Positions 31,259-42,248 of a stretch of 64,000 nt of DNA are shown piece by piece. A model generated the notes under the pieces. The model did no database searches and was not told the origin of the DNA. It was given only the letters and a program-made list of their open reading frames with translations. The position numbers and the translations under genes were made by a program. Within the stretch, counting starts at the first letter, position 1. Every line of letters begins with the position of its first letter. The DNA comes from Elusimicrobiota bacterium. GTDB lineage: Bacteria > Elusimicrobiota > Elusimicrobia > UBA1565 > UBA9628. Location: NCBI GenBank assembly GCA_016182905.1, contig JACPFR010000050.1, forward strand, positions 1-64,000, read 5' to 3'.

Positions 31259-32214
31259 GGATCGAGGCTTTCTCGTCGCCGACGATGGTCACCTGGCAGC
31301 TGACCCGCGACTGCGACCTGGCCTGCCTGCACTGCTGCACCGACTCCGCCCCGGGCAAGGCCCTCCCCGGCGAATTGACGCGGGAGCAGGCCTTGAAGCT
31401 GTCGGCCGAGATCGTCGCCGCGGGCGTGCCCTACGCGATGATCGTCGGCGGGGAGCCGACGCTCGTTCCCCACTTCGCCGAGGTGTGCAAGACGCTGTCC
31501 GACGGCGGGGTCCTCCTCAAGATCGAGACCAACGGCCACAATTTCGACGTGAACACGCTCAAAGGCCTCGCTATCCGCTCGGTCCAGATATCCTTGGACG
31601 GCGCCTCGCAGGCGGTGTACGGCCGCCAGCGAGTGAACGGGAATCTGGAGAAAGCGGCGGCGGCCTGCCGCGCCGTCGTCGCCGCGGGGCTTCCGCTCGA
31701 GGTCACCTTCGCCCCGACGACCTTGAACGTCTTCGAGGCCGAGGCCGTCATCGACCTCGCCGCCGAGCTCGGCGCCTTCCGCTTCAACACCGGACAGCTC
31801 ATGCGCCTGGGCACCGCCGCCCGCCTCTGGGACAAGCTCGAGCCGTCCAAGGACGATTACGCGGCGTTCTTGCGCGTGCTCGAGCGCAAGGAGCGGGATT
31901 ACGCCGGGAAGATGGAGCTGTGCTACAAGCCCTTCTCGCTGGCCGAGGAGATGGCGCACCGGGTTTTCCAGCCCTCGGGCACATTACTGTTACTTCCCGA
32001 CGGGCGAGTGAAGGTCGTGGCACCCCTGCCCTTTACATGCGCCGACCTCAAATCGCAAACTTTCCTGGAAGCCTGGGAGGCGTACAAGAGCGCCTGGGCC
32101 GACTCTCGCGTGAAAAGGGCTCTTGAACGCCTCGCCGCCGAGCCGTCCGCGTCGGCGCAGGCGAACCAGTGGGTCGCGTTGGACGATTTGAAAGATATGC
32201 CGGTCGTGGTCTGA
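31255..32214 (+). CDS. radical SAM protein 2 of the peptide-cofactor operon
   Basis: A 319-residue paralogue of the 29388 and 32352 products. Fe-S motif C20xxxC24LHC27 with an extra Cys28, then TDSAPGKALPGELTREQA; SAM motif VGGEPTLVPHF; IETNGHNF; SLDGASQAVYGRQRV. The C-terminal hairpin LLPDGRVKVVAPLPFTCADLKSQTF has one cysteine, so the usual SPASM ligands are missing. It starts within the UbiA stop codon, and its stop precedes the peptide gene by 18 nt. Its distinct role among the three paralogues is unknown; one may modify and another cleave or oxidise the precursor. Confidence 0.87.
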   Translation: MRIEAFSSPTMVTWQLTRDCDLACLHCCTDSAPGKALPGELTREQALKLSAEIVAAGVPYAMIVGGEPTLVPHFAEVCKTLSDGGVLLKIETNGHNFDVNTLKGLAIRSVQISLDGASQAVYGRQRVNGNLEKAAAACRAVVAAGLPLEVTFAPTTLNVFEAEAVIDLAAELGAFRFNTGQLMRLGTAARLWDKLEPSKDDYAAFLRVLERKERDYAGKMELCYKPFSLAEEMAHRVFQPSGTLLLLPDGRVKVVAPLPFTCADLKSQTFLEAWEAYKSAWADSRVKRALERLAAEPSASAQANQWVALDDLKDMPVVV

Positions 32215-32232
32215 CCGGCAAACAGGAGTAAC

Positions 32233-32352
32233 ATGAACGACCAGAAAACCGTGACGGATGCCAAGGCCGAGCCGAAGCTCGCTTGGGAGACGCCCTCTCT
32301 CGAGGAAGTCTCTGAGCGCGTGATGGCCCAGCCCTACATCCGCTTCACCTGA
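32233..32352 (+). CDS. putative precursor peptide (39 residues)
   Basis: A short gene with a good ribosome-binding site (ACAGGAGTAAC before ATG). The product begins with a charged leader-like part (MNDQKTVTDAKAEPKL), then AWETPSLEE and ends VSERVMAQPYIRFT. A W-x-x-P-x-L leader segment and an aromatic residue near the C-terminus (Tyr35, with Phe38) recall PqqA- and MftA-type precursors, where tyrosine is the modified residue. The TGA overlaps the ATG of radical SAM gene 3 (TGATG), and the gene is embedded in an operon with a PqqD-like chaperone. I infer that it is the substrate; homology to a named precursor family is not established. Confidence 0.7.
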   Translation: MNDQKTVTDAKAEPKLAWETPSLEEVSERVMAQPYIRFT

Positions 32353-33314
32353 TGGACCGGAGAGGGGCGTCCGTGGGCGACTACGGCGCCCCTCTCTTTC
32401 TTGCCTGGCAGCTGAGCAACCGCTGCACGGGCCGCTGCCTGCACTGCTGCGAGGAGTCGGGGCCGGACAAGGCGTGGCCCGACGAGATGAACCGCGAGCA
32501 GGCGCTTTCGCTCACCCGGCAGATCGTCGAGAACGGCATCGCGTACGTCGCCTTCGGCGGCGGAGAACCCATGGGCAGCCCGTGGGCGATCGAGATATTC
32601 GAGACCCTCACGAAAGGCGGGGTCGAGATCAAGATCGAGACGAACGGATTGGATCTCGACGATAAGGCCTGCGATAAATTAAAAGAATTAAAGATAGCGT
32701 GTGTTCAGATCTCGATCGACGGCGCCACCGCGGCCGTCCACGAGAAGCTCAGGCCGGGCTCTGGTTACGCCCCCGCTTGGGCGGCGATCGACCGGCTTGT
32801 TGAGCGCGGGCTCGAACCCGAGTTGGTATTCATACCGACAAAAATAAATGTCCAGGACGCGGTGGCGGTCTATGAACAAGCCGCGCGGCGCGGCGTGCGC
32901 ACCTTCGTGACCGGTCCTATGATGCGCCTCGGCCGCGCCGCTCACGCGTGGGACACCTTGGCCTGCTCCGACGAGGACTGGAAGGAGGCCGTGATGGGCC
33001 TCAAGGCCGCGGCGGCCGCCTTGAAAGGCCCCAAGCTCGCGATCTATCCGTGGGGCATCCAGCAGGAGATGGTGACCCGCGCCGAGAGCCCCCAATCGAT
33101 GGTGCTCGTGGTCCCCAACGGCCGCGCCAAGCTGCTCAACGCTTTGCCGTTCGCCGTGGCTGACCTCAAGACGGAGACCTTGGCTTCCGCGTGGCCCAAG
33201 GTCGGAGCCGCCTGGAAGTCCAAGGAAGTGCAGGACTTCGTTCGCCGCGCCCAGACCGAGACCGACCTCCTCAAGCACGCCAACGAGTGCTGGGACGTGA
33301 AGGTCGCCGTCTAG
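32352..33314 (+). CDS. radical SAM protein 3 of the peptide-cofactor operon
   Basis: A 320-residue paralogue. The Fe-S motif is C25xxxC29LHC32 plus Cys33, then EESGPDKAWPDEMNREQA; SAM motif FGGGEPMGSPW; IETNGLDL; SIDGATAAVHEKLRPG. The C-terminal hairpin reads VVPNGRAKLLNALPFAVADLKTETL: the single cysteine kept by paralogues 1 and 2 is absent, so no auxiliary cluster is expected there. ATG overlaps the peptide stop, making it the enzyme most tightly coupled to the peptide and a good candidate for first modification. A hairpin at 33323-33342 follows. Confidence 0.87.
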   Translation: MDRRGASVGDYGAPLFLAWQLSNRCTGRCLHCCEESGPDKAWPDEMNREQALSLTRQIVENGIAYVAFGGGEPMGSPWAIEIFETLTKGGVEIKIETNGLDLDDKACDKLKELKIACVQISIDGATAAVHEKLRPGSGYAPAWAAIDRLVERGLEPELVFIPTKINVQDAVAVYEQAARRGVRTFVTGPMMRLGRAAHAWDTLACSDEDWKEAVMGLKAAAAALKGPKLAIYPWGIQQEMVTRAESPQSMVLVVPNGRAKLLNALPFAVADLKTETLASAWPKVGAAWKSKEVQDFVRRAQTETDLLKHANECWDVKVAV

Positions 33315-33322
33315 GCTGCGTC

Positions 33323-33342
33323 GACTATCCTCAAGGATAGTC
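33323..33342. terminator. hairpin after the peptide-cofactor operon
   Basis: GACTATCC-TCAA-GGATAGTC, 8-bp stem with a tetraloop, 8 nt after the radical SAM 3 stop. The core TCCTCAAGGATAGTC also occurs near 23010-23024 at the end of another operon. No U-tract. Confidence 0.5.
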
Positions 33343-33346
33343 CCAT

Positions 33347-33392
33347 ACCTAGGCCCTTTTCCTATAAAAGGAGTGCCCACTGGGCCCACGCG
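33347..33392 (+). promoter_or_regulatory. CCTAGGCCC and TGGGCCCACGCG motifs before the secreted PPK2 gene
   Basis: CCTAGGCCC (33348-33356) and TGGGCCCACGCG (33381-33392) precede the promoter. The second motif is identical to 13256-13267. Possible activator or repressor sites for secreted-protein genes. Confidence 0.3.
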
Positions 33393-33410
33393 CGGCCGGC
33401 TCCAGACCTT

Positions 33411-33416
33411 TATAGT
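33411..33416 (+). promoter_or_regulatory. -10 box TATAGT of the PPK2 gene
   Basis: TATAGT is followed directly by one ATG (33417) and 6 nt later by a second ATG (33423). With the 6-nt rule seen elsewhere, transcription would start at the second ATG, which also begins the signal peptide. Confidence 0.5.
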
Positions 33417-33422
33417 ATGGTC

Positions 33423-34670
33423 ATGCAAAGAACCCTCGCGGCGTTCGTCGCGGTTCTGCTTCTCGTTTCCCCGGCGTTCGCTCAGGTCCGCGTCGCGACG
33501 CCCATCGTACCCGTCGCGCGGGGCCCCGTCGTCAACGCCATCAATCTCCAGCTCGCCCCGCTGACCGCAGCCCTGTCCGGGCCCTCCGCCTCTCCGACGC
33601 TCGGGCTCACCGCCGCGTTCCAGGCCCAGGTCGCGCCCGCGCCCGTCGTGGCGGCCTCGCCCGCCGCGTTCGCCGCCCGCTCCGCCGTGATCGCCGCGCT
33701 GGCCGCGCCCAAGACCGAGCTGCCCGCCCTCGTGAAGTCCCTGCGCGAGGCGGGGGGCAGGAAGGCCGAGAAGGCCGCCGTGTCCCTCGAGAAGATCGGG
33801 GAGGCTCTGGCCGCCGCCAAGCCCTCCGAGCGCAAGGCCCTCGCCGCCGAGGCCGCCGCGCTCAACGCCCGCTTCGACGGCGCCGCCGCCGCCCCCGGGG
33901 AGGCCGTGGACCTGTCGCTCGTCCCGACGAACGATGAGGACGGCCTGTCCGCCAAGAAGGCCGGCAAGAAGCTCAAGAAGGAGGTCGGGCAGGTCAACGA
34001 GCTCGAGGACATCCTGGCCGCGGCCAAGACCCAGGCCGTGCTCGTCGTCGTGCAGGGCATGGACACCGCCGGCAAGGACGGCGTGATCAAGCACGGCATG
34101 ACCGGCCTCAACCCCGCCTTCGTGCGCGTCGCCGCCTTCAAGAAGCCCTCCGCCGAGGAGGCCGCTCAGGACTTCCTCGAGCGCATCAAAAAAGAGGTGC
34201 CGAAGCCCGGCGTGATCGGCGTGTTCAACCGCTCCCATTACGAGGACATCATCGTGCCGGCGGTGTGGGGCACCCACGACGCGAAGACCGTCGAGGAGCG
34301 CTACGCCCGCATCAACGCCTTCGAGCTGGAGCTGGCGCGCTCGGGCGTGAAGGTGGTGAAGATATTCCTCCACGTGTCGAAGGACGTGCAGCGCGAGCGT
34401 CTGCAGCGGCGGATCGACCGGCCGGAGAAGAACTGGAAGTTCTCGGCGTCGGACCTGGAGACGCGCAAGCGCTGGGACGACCTGCAGAAGGCCTTCGGCT
34501 CGATCCTCGCCCGCACGAGCACCTGGTACGCGCCGTGGAACGTGATCCCGGCCGACGACAAGCCCCGCCGCGACCTCGCCTTCGCGAGGATCCTCCGCAA
34601 GACCTTGCAGCGCATGGGGCTCGCCTATCCCGAGTCGCCCGACCTGAAGGGCGTCAAGATCCCGAAGTAG
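33423..34670 (+). CDS. PPK2-family polyphosphate kinase with signal peptide
   Basis: A ~415-residue protein. Residues 1-21 form a Sec signal peptide (MQRTLAAFVAVLLLVSPAFAQ in outline). Residues ~22-165 are Ala/Pro/Leu-rich, and the last ~245 residues are a complete PPK2 domain. The domain shows the Walker A GMDTAGKDG, FNRSHYEDIIVP (Walker B region), a lid with RRIDRPEKNWKFSASDLE, and WYVIPADDK-like NVIPADDKPRRDLAFARI. PPK2 enzymes exchange phosphate between polyphosphate and nucleoside di- or monophosphates, normally in the cytoplasm. Export would be unusual, since nucleotides are scarce outside. Start at 33423 rather than 33417 is inferred from the promoter position. Confidence 0.87.
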   Translation: MQRTLAAFVAVLLLVSPAFAQVRVATPIVPVARGPVVNAINLQLAPLTAALSGPSASPTLGLTAAFQAQVAPAPVVAASPAAFAARSAVIAALAAPKTELPALVKSLREAGGRKAEKAAVSLEKIGEALAAAKPSERKALAAEAAALNARFDGAAAAPGEAVDLSLVPTNDEDGLSAKKAGKKLKKEVGQVNELEDILAAAKTQAVLVVVQGMDTAGKDGVIKHGMTGLNPAFVRVAAFKKPSAEEAAQDFLERIKKEVPKPGVIGVFNRSHYEDIIVPAVWGTHDAKTVEERYARINAFELELARSGVKVVKIFLHVSKDVQRERLQRRIDRPEKNWKFSASDLETRKRWDDLQKAFGSILARTSTWYAPWNVIPADDKPRRDLAFARILRKTLQRMGLAYPESPDLKGVKIPK

Positions 34671-34673
34671 GCC

Positions 34674-35132
34674 TCAGAACACCGAGGCGGGGCCTTCCTT
34701 GTCTCCGGGCTTCTTCTCGCTCGAGGCGCGGGCGTTCCGGTCGACGAGCATCGAGATCTCCACCTCGAGCTGGGCGCCCATCGCGGCCATCCAGCGCAGG
34801 TCGTCCTTCTGGAAGCTGACCGGGGGGATGATCTTGCTGATGATCGAGCAGACGATCTCGACCTTGGCCTGCGCCGAGATCTCCCCGATCTTCTGCGCGA
34901 CCGGCGCGACGCGCTTGAGCATCGAGCGGAAGTGGTCCTCGAGCCTGGTCGTCATCATCGCCGTCGAATCGAGCGCGTACCCATGATCCTTCAGGATCGC
35001 CCCGAAGGTCCCGGTGCGGTCCCCGATCTTCCAGGACTCGTCGGGCTTGATGCCGAGCTTGGCCTCGATCTCGGCGGCCGTGAGCGTGGCGCTCGTGATC
35101 CGGAGGCGGACGACGGTGGTCTCTCTCTGCAT
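34674..35132 (-). CDS. DUF4279-like protein
   Basis: A 152-residue cytoplasmic protein. The N-terminal part (VVRLRITSATLTAAEIEAKLGIKPDESWKIGDRTG) has the DUF4279 outline: a β-strand, then a helix containing the LGIxPD motif, then a glycine turn. The rest contains RLEDHFRSMLKRVAPVAQKI and a conserved-looking MAAMGAQLEVEISMLVDRN. DUF4279 proteins have been noted near polymorphic toxin and defence genes, but function is unknown. ATG 35132 is 6 nt after TACAAT (complement of 35139-35144). It is adjacent to the reverse transcriptase cassette but in its own transcription unit, with normal high GC. Confidence 0.6.
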   Translation of the reverse strand: MQRETTVVRLRITSATLTAAEIEAKLGIKPDESWKIGDRTGTFGAILKDHGYALDSTAMMTTRLEDHFRSMLKRVAPVAQKIGEISAQAKVEIVCSIISKIIPPVSFQKDDLRWMAAMGAQLEVEISMLVDRNARASSEKKPGDKEGPASVF

Positions 35133-35138
35133 GACGCG

Positions 35139-35144
35139 ATTGTA
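35139..35144 (-). promoter_or_regulatory. -10 box TACAAT of the DUF4279-like gene
   Basis: TACAAT on the minus strand, 6 nt from ATG 35132; no Shine-Dalgarno sequence. Confidence 0.45.
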
Positions 35145-35195
35145 GCCCCCCCTCGGCGGTGCGTCAAGGGTAACCAATTATATTGGAGGCCCCTG

Positions 35196-36932
35196 CTAGG
35201 CGGTGCCTGAATTCGTGTCCCCGCCGATTAATAGTGCTTCTAGAGATAAGTCCTCATCAAGATCGTATCGGGTCGCAAGAAATTCTTGCGACTGTCCCGA
35301 AGAAAAGCCGGACTGAAGAGCGTTTATCTCATCGAAATAATCAATCGAAAAATGGGATCGAGGCTTAAGTCTTCTGCTGGCAAGAGCTAGCAGGCGGCGG
35401 TCTTGTTCTTTTCCCGCATTTATCGGGTCATCCTCAGAGTATGCGATTACCCCTGCCGTGATTAAAGTCGAAAGCGCTGCAATATTAGTGGAGGTCGGAA
35501 CTGCCATTTTCCCGCCCGTCATTCGTATAACTCCGAGTCTGCGAGCGACGGAGCAGAATGCAGCAACGGGCGCTCCTGGAAAGTGAAGTAAGGGGCCCGC
35601 ATCCTTCGTTATGACACTTTCAAAAAGGGCTTGAGTTTCTGACAGTTCAGGGTCGGATTTGACGATAGGCAGAAAAATGGGGAGTTCGTTGGTGGGTGTA
35701 ATGTAAAACAGACGGCTAAGTAGATAGCGCTTCCGTTGTAATTGCCATCGACGCATCATCGGCGAAAACGTTTCAGTTTCAGAAAATACATCCTTAAGTT
35801 GATCGGCTAACCGTGCTCTTAATCGACGAATATTGTGTTGAAAATCCTTCGGTCCAAATGTTTCCGCGGTGGTGGTATCAATTAGTCCATTTGCCATGAG
35901 GACGTGAAACCATCGCCTCACTCGTCCTGATGTGGAGCGATCCCGAACGCGATTGATGGGGAGGAGAACCCCTTCATCATCGCACACTTTTCCGAATTCG
36001 CCAATGGTGTCGGGCTTGAGGGCGCACGCTAGCGTTGTGCGGGTGAGGAGGTCTTCAAAACTGTCCGTGGTGTATTCAAACTGTGGGCAGTGAGTAATCC
36101 ATGCGGACGAAGATATAACGTCTGTTTTGTCCTCGTTCAGCTTAAAGCCAGCGACGGATACTTTCTCTGCTAATTCCGCAAGAACAGCTTTGGCATTATC
36201 TTCATCTGTGATAACGATTATGTCGTCCACGTAGCGGAAATAGTGGTTTGGGTATTTGGCGCAAAAGTGCGCGTCCACATCCTCAAGCGCGAGATTCGCA
36301 AGAATGTGACTGGTCGGTGGAGCAATAGGTAACCCAGAATCGGACGGCGCGGTTAGGAATAATTCCAAGTGTTCGCGAATGGAAGATTTGCTTTCTCCGA
36401 GGTCTGCCCTCTTCATTGCACGAATCTGTTCAGCCAATCGCGTTCTATCTATGTTGGGATAGAAGCGCTGGATGTCGGCAACAATCACAACCTTGTCTTC
36501 GCTGCCGATCAAGCGCTCAGTAATCTCCCGATTACGTTGGGCGTAGCCCTTCATGTAATGCTCGAAAATCCTCGGACTATTTGCCCTGGGCCAGCGGTAG
36601 CTGTAGATGTGATTCCGATTGTTGAAGCGGGGCGCCGTTCGAAGTTCTTCCAGAATGTCGGTTTCGATTAAGGCGGAGATTGGGCTGGAGGCCGAGAATT
36701 CCCGAATATCTGAGCCGCCCGTCTTGTTCCAGCCTTTAAACCGAGGGAAAATTAAAGAACGAATGTTAGTTCGGGACTGGCGCTTGCGGCCAATCGCCAA
36801 GTTGAGCCATTTGCCGTCCGCGTGAACCGTCGAAGATTCCGCAACGTAGCGAATTCCCAGATAAGTCTCGAGATGATAGGGGCGCCAATAATTTAAAGCG
36901 CGGACGCATAACGTCTTGGCCGCGATTGTCAT
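35196..36932 (-). CDS. reverse transcriptase of a two-gene cassette
   Basis: A 578-residue RNA-directed DNA polymerase. Motif A is VVIVADIQRFYPNID (Asp153), motif B GLPIAPPTSHILANLALEDVD (~200-220), the catalytic YVDD lies at 234-237 (YFRYVDDIIVIT), motif D is GFKLNEDKTD. There is no group II intron maturase X domain or HNH domain. The ~300 residues after the palm are helical and unassigned, as in the defence-associated 'unknown group'/Abi-type RTs. Base composition is far lower in GC (about half) than the neighbours. ATG overlaps the stop of the methyltransferase-like gene (ATGA). A phage-defence role is inferred; the RT subtype cannot be assigned by eye. Confidence 0.88.
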   Translation of the reverse strand: MTIAAKTLCVRALNYWRPYHLETYLGIRYVAESSTVHADGKWLNLAIGRKRQSRTNIRSLIFPRFKGWNKTGGSDIREFSASSPISALIETDILEELRTAPRFNNRNHIYSYRWPRANSPRIFEHYMKGYAQRNREITERLIGSEDKVVIVADIQRFYPNIDRTRLAEQIRAMKRADLGESKSSIREHLELFLTAPSDSGLPIAPPTSHILANLALEDVDAHFCAKYPNHYFRYVDDIIVITDEDNAKAVLAELAEKVSVAGFKLNEDKTDVISSSAWITHCPQFEYTTDSFEDLLTRTTLACALKPDTIGEFGKVCDDEGVLLPINRVRDRSTSGRVRRWFHVLMANGLIDTTTAETFGPKDFQHNIRRLRARLADQLKDVFSETETFSPMMRRWQLQRKRYLLSRLFYITPTNELPIFLPIVKSDPELSETQALFESVITKDAGPLLHFPGAPVAAFCSVARRLGVIRMTGGKMAVPTSTNIAALSTLITAGVIAYSEDDPINAGKEQDRRLLALASRRLKPRSHFSIDYFDEINALQSGFSSGQSQEFLATRYDLDEDLSLEALLIGGDTNSGTA

Positions 36933-37854
36933 CTTCGGAAATGGCGCATAAGCTTCATGCCGCTGGAATGAATATCCAGCCGGATTGGGTGTTCGACCTC
37001 GTAAGTCGCAACTTCATTATGTATGCCAAGATTTTCGGCTATGTGCCGGACGTGGGCGTTAAAGAAATCCTTAATTGCGGCAACTCTTCCGCGACTTTGG
37101 CGTGATTCGGGTTCCACCCATACAAGGGTGACGCGTTTGGTGCTCAATCGGCCAAGTATCTGAGCGAGGCAAACACTGAATCTGCTGAAAAAATCGTCAT
37201 CTGACAAGCTCCCAGAAAAATTGCTGATTAGGACGCAGTATTCGTCAGGACGAAAAGTCGATTCATCCGTAATGGTGTCCATTAATTGCGCGGTTGAATC
37301 GCTCGCTGTTGCGTCCCAATCGGTTGCGCGAATATTGGCGAAAATACCTTGGCCGGAGAGTCCCTGTGAGAGAGATTGTATAGTCGAAAGATATAGTTCT
37401 CGGGCTTTGGGAGAGTGATCGGCCCCAATAATGTCGAGGCTAAGCGGAAAGCGCGGTATGTGGTTCACGCGCCGCAATTCGCCGAATACACCCAACAGGC
37501 TGGCTGTTGTGGCGCCAGAGCCGCAGGGTATATCCAAAATGCGAATGGCGCCTTCGCTTGCGGCAGACAGAATGTCCGCTGATGCGGGAATTAGGGAGGG
37601 GGTTATCCCAAGGGTAACAGCTTGAATGCGGCAGGCCCCAACGCCATAACGTCTGGCAAAATGTTCCAGCGATTCTGCGTCGGTAAGTCCACCTTCGGGA
37701 CCTTGACCTCCTCGGGCCTCGTCCGCTGACGCGCGTTCCAATAAATTCAGCTCAATTAATTTGGAGCGATAGCAGTCTTTCAATAACATTGGGATGCGAA
37801 GACGAGTTCCATCCCACAGATCTGGAAAATTGATGCCAATAATGGGTATTGACA

Positions 37855-37855
<1 letters not shown>
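36929..37855 (-). CDS. class I SAM-methyltransferase-like partner of the reverse transcriptase
   Basis: A 308-residue protein. The central part has ILDIPCGSGATTASLL (motif I, ~106-121), IIGADHSPKA (strand 2 with acidic end, 142-151), IRATDWDA (~175-182) and CVLISNFSGSL (motif IV region, ~207-217), a Rossmann methyltransferase layout. Residues 1-100 include an N-terminal domain (MSIPIIGINFPDLWDGTRLRIP in part) of unknown type. The fold may be used for SAM or nucleotide binding rather than methyl transfer. GC is low, like the RT. Its ATG overlaps the purH stop (TGATG), and its own stop overlaps the RT start. Confidence 0.75.
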
Positions 37856-41812
<3,957 letters not shown>

Positions 41813-41823
<11 letters not shown>

Positions 41824-42247
41824 GAAGCTCCTCCTTGAGCGCGATCATCTCGAGGGCGGCGAGCGCCGCCTCGTGGCCGCGGTCCATCCTGCCTTTCGTC
41901 CGCGCCAGCGCCTGCTTTTCCGTGTTCGGCGTGATCACGCCGAGGATGACGGGGATGCGGGTGTCGAGCGAGATCCTGTGCAGGCTCTGCACGAGCGAGC
42001 GGGCGAGGTGGTCGTTCTGCGGCGTCTGGCCCTTCAGCACGCAGCCGAGGGTCACGACCGCCGAGTAGAGGTTGGTCCGGGCGAGCTCCTGGGCGGCCCA
42101 GGGTATCTCCCAGCCGCCGGGGACCTCGACGACCTTGAGCTGGGCGTCCGTCCAGCCCTCGGACTTGAACGTCTTCAGGCAGCTGGCGAGCAGCCGGGAG
42201 GTCACTTCCTCGTTGAACCGTGATTTGACGATGGCGACGCGCTTCAT
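41813..42247 (-). CDS. ribH: 6,7-dimethyl-8-ribityllumazine synthase
   Basis: A 144-residue RibH condensing 5-amino-6-ribitylaminouracil with 3,4-dihydroxy-2-butanone 4-phosphate. Recognised parts are IVKSRFNEEVT, EVPGGWEIPWAAQEL, VVTLGCVLKGQTPQNDHLARSL, PVILGVITPNTEKQALAR, and GHEAALAALEMI. At the active-site loop, where most RibH have G-x-T-x-H, this protein has GQTPQNDH: Gln77 at the usual position and His80 three residues later. It sits between ribBA and nusB. Confidence 0.93.
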
Positions 42248-42248
42248 G

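Noticed and set aside
35196-36932. Group II intron or retron interpretation of the reverse transcriptase
   Set aside because: No maturase X or HNH domain in the protein, no intron-like RNA ends, and no room upstream for a retron msr-msd RNA because the partner gene overlaps both purH and the RT.
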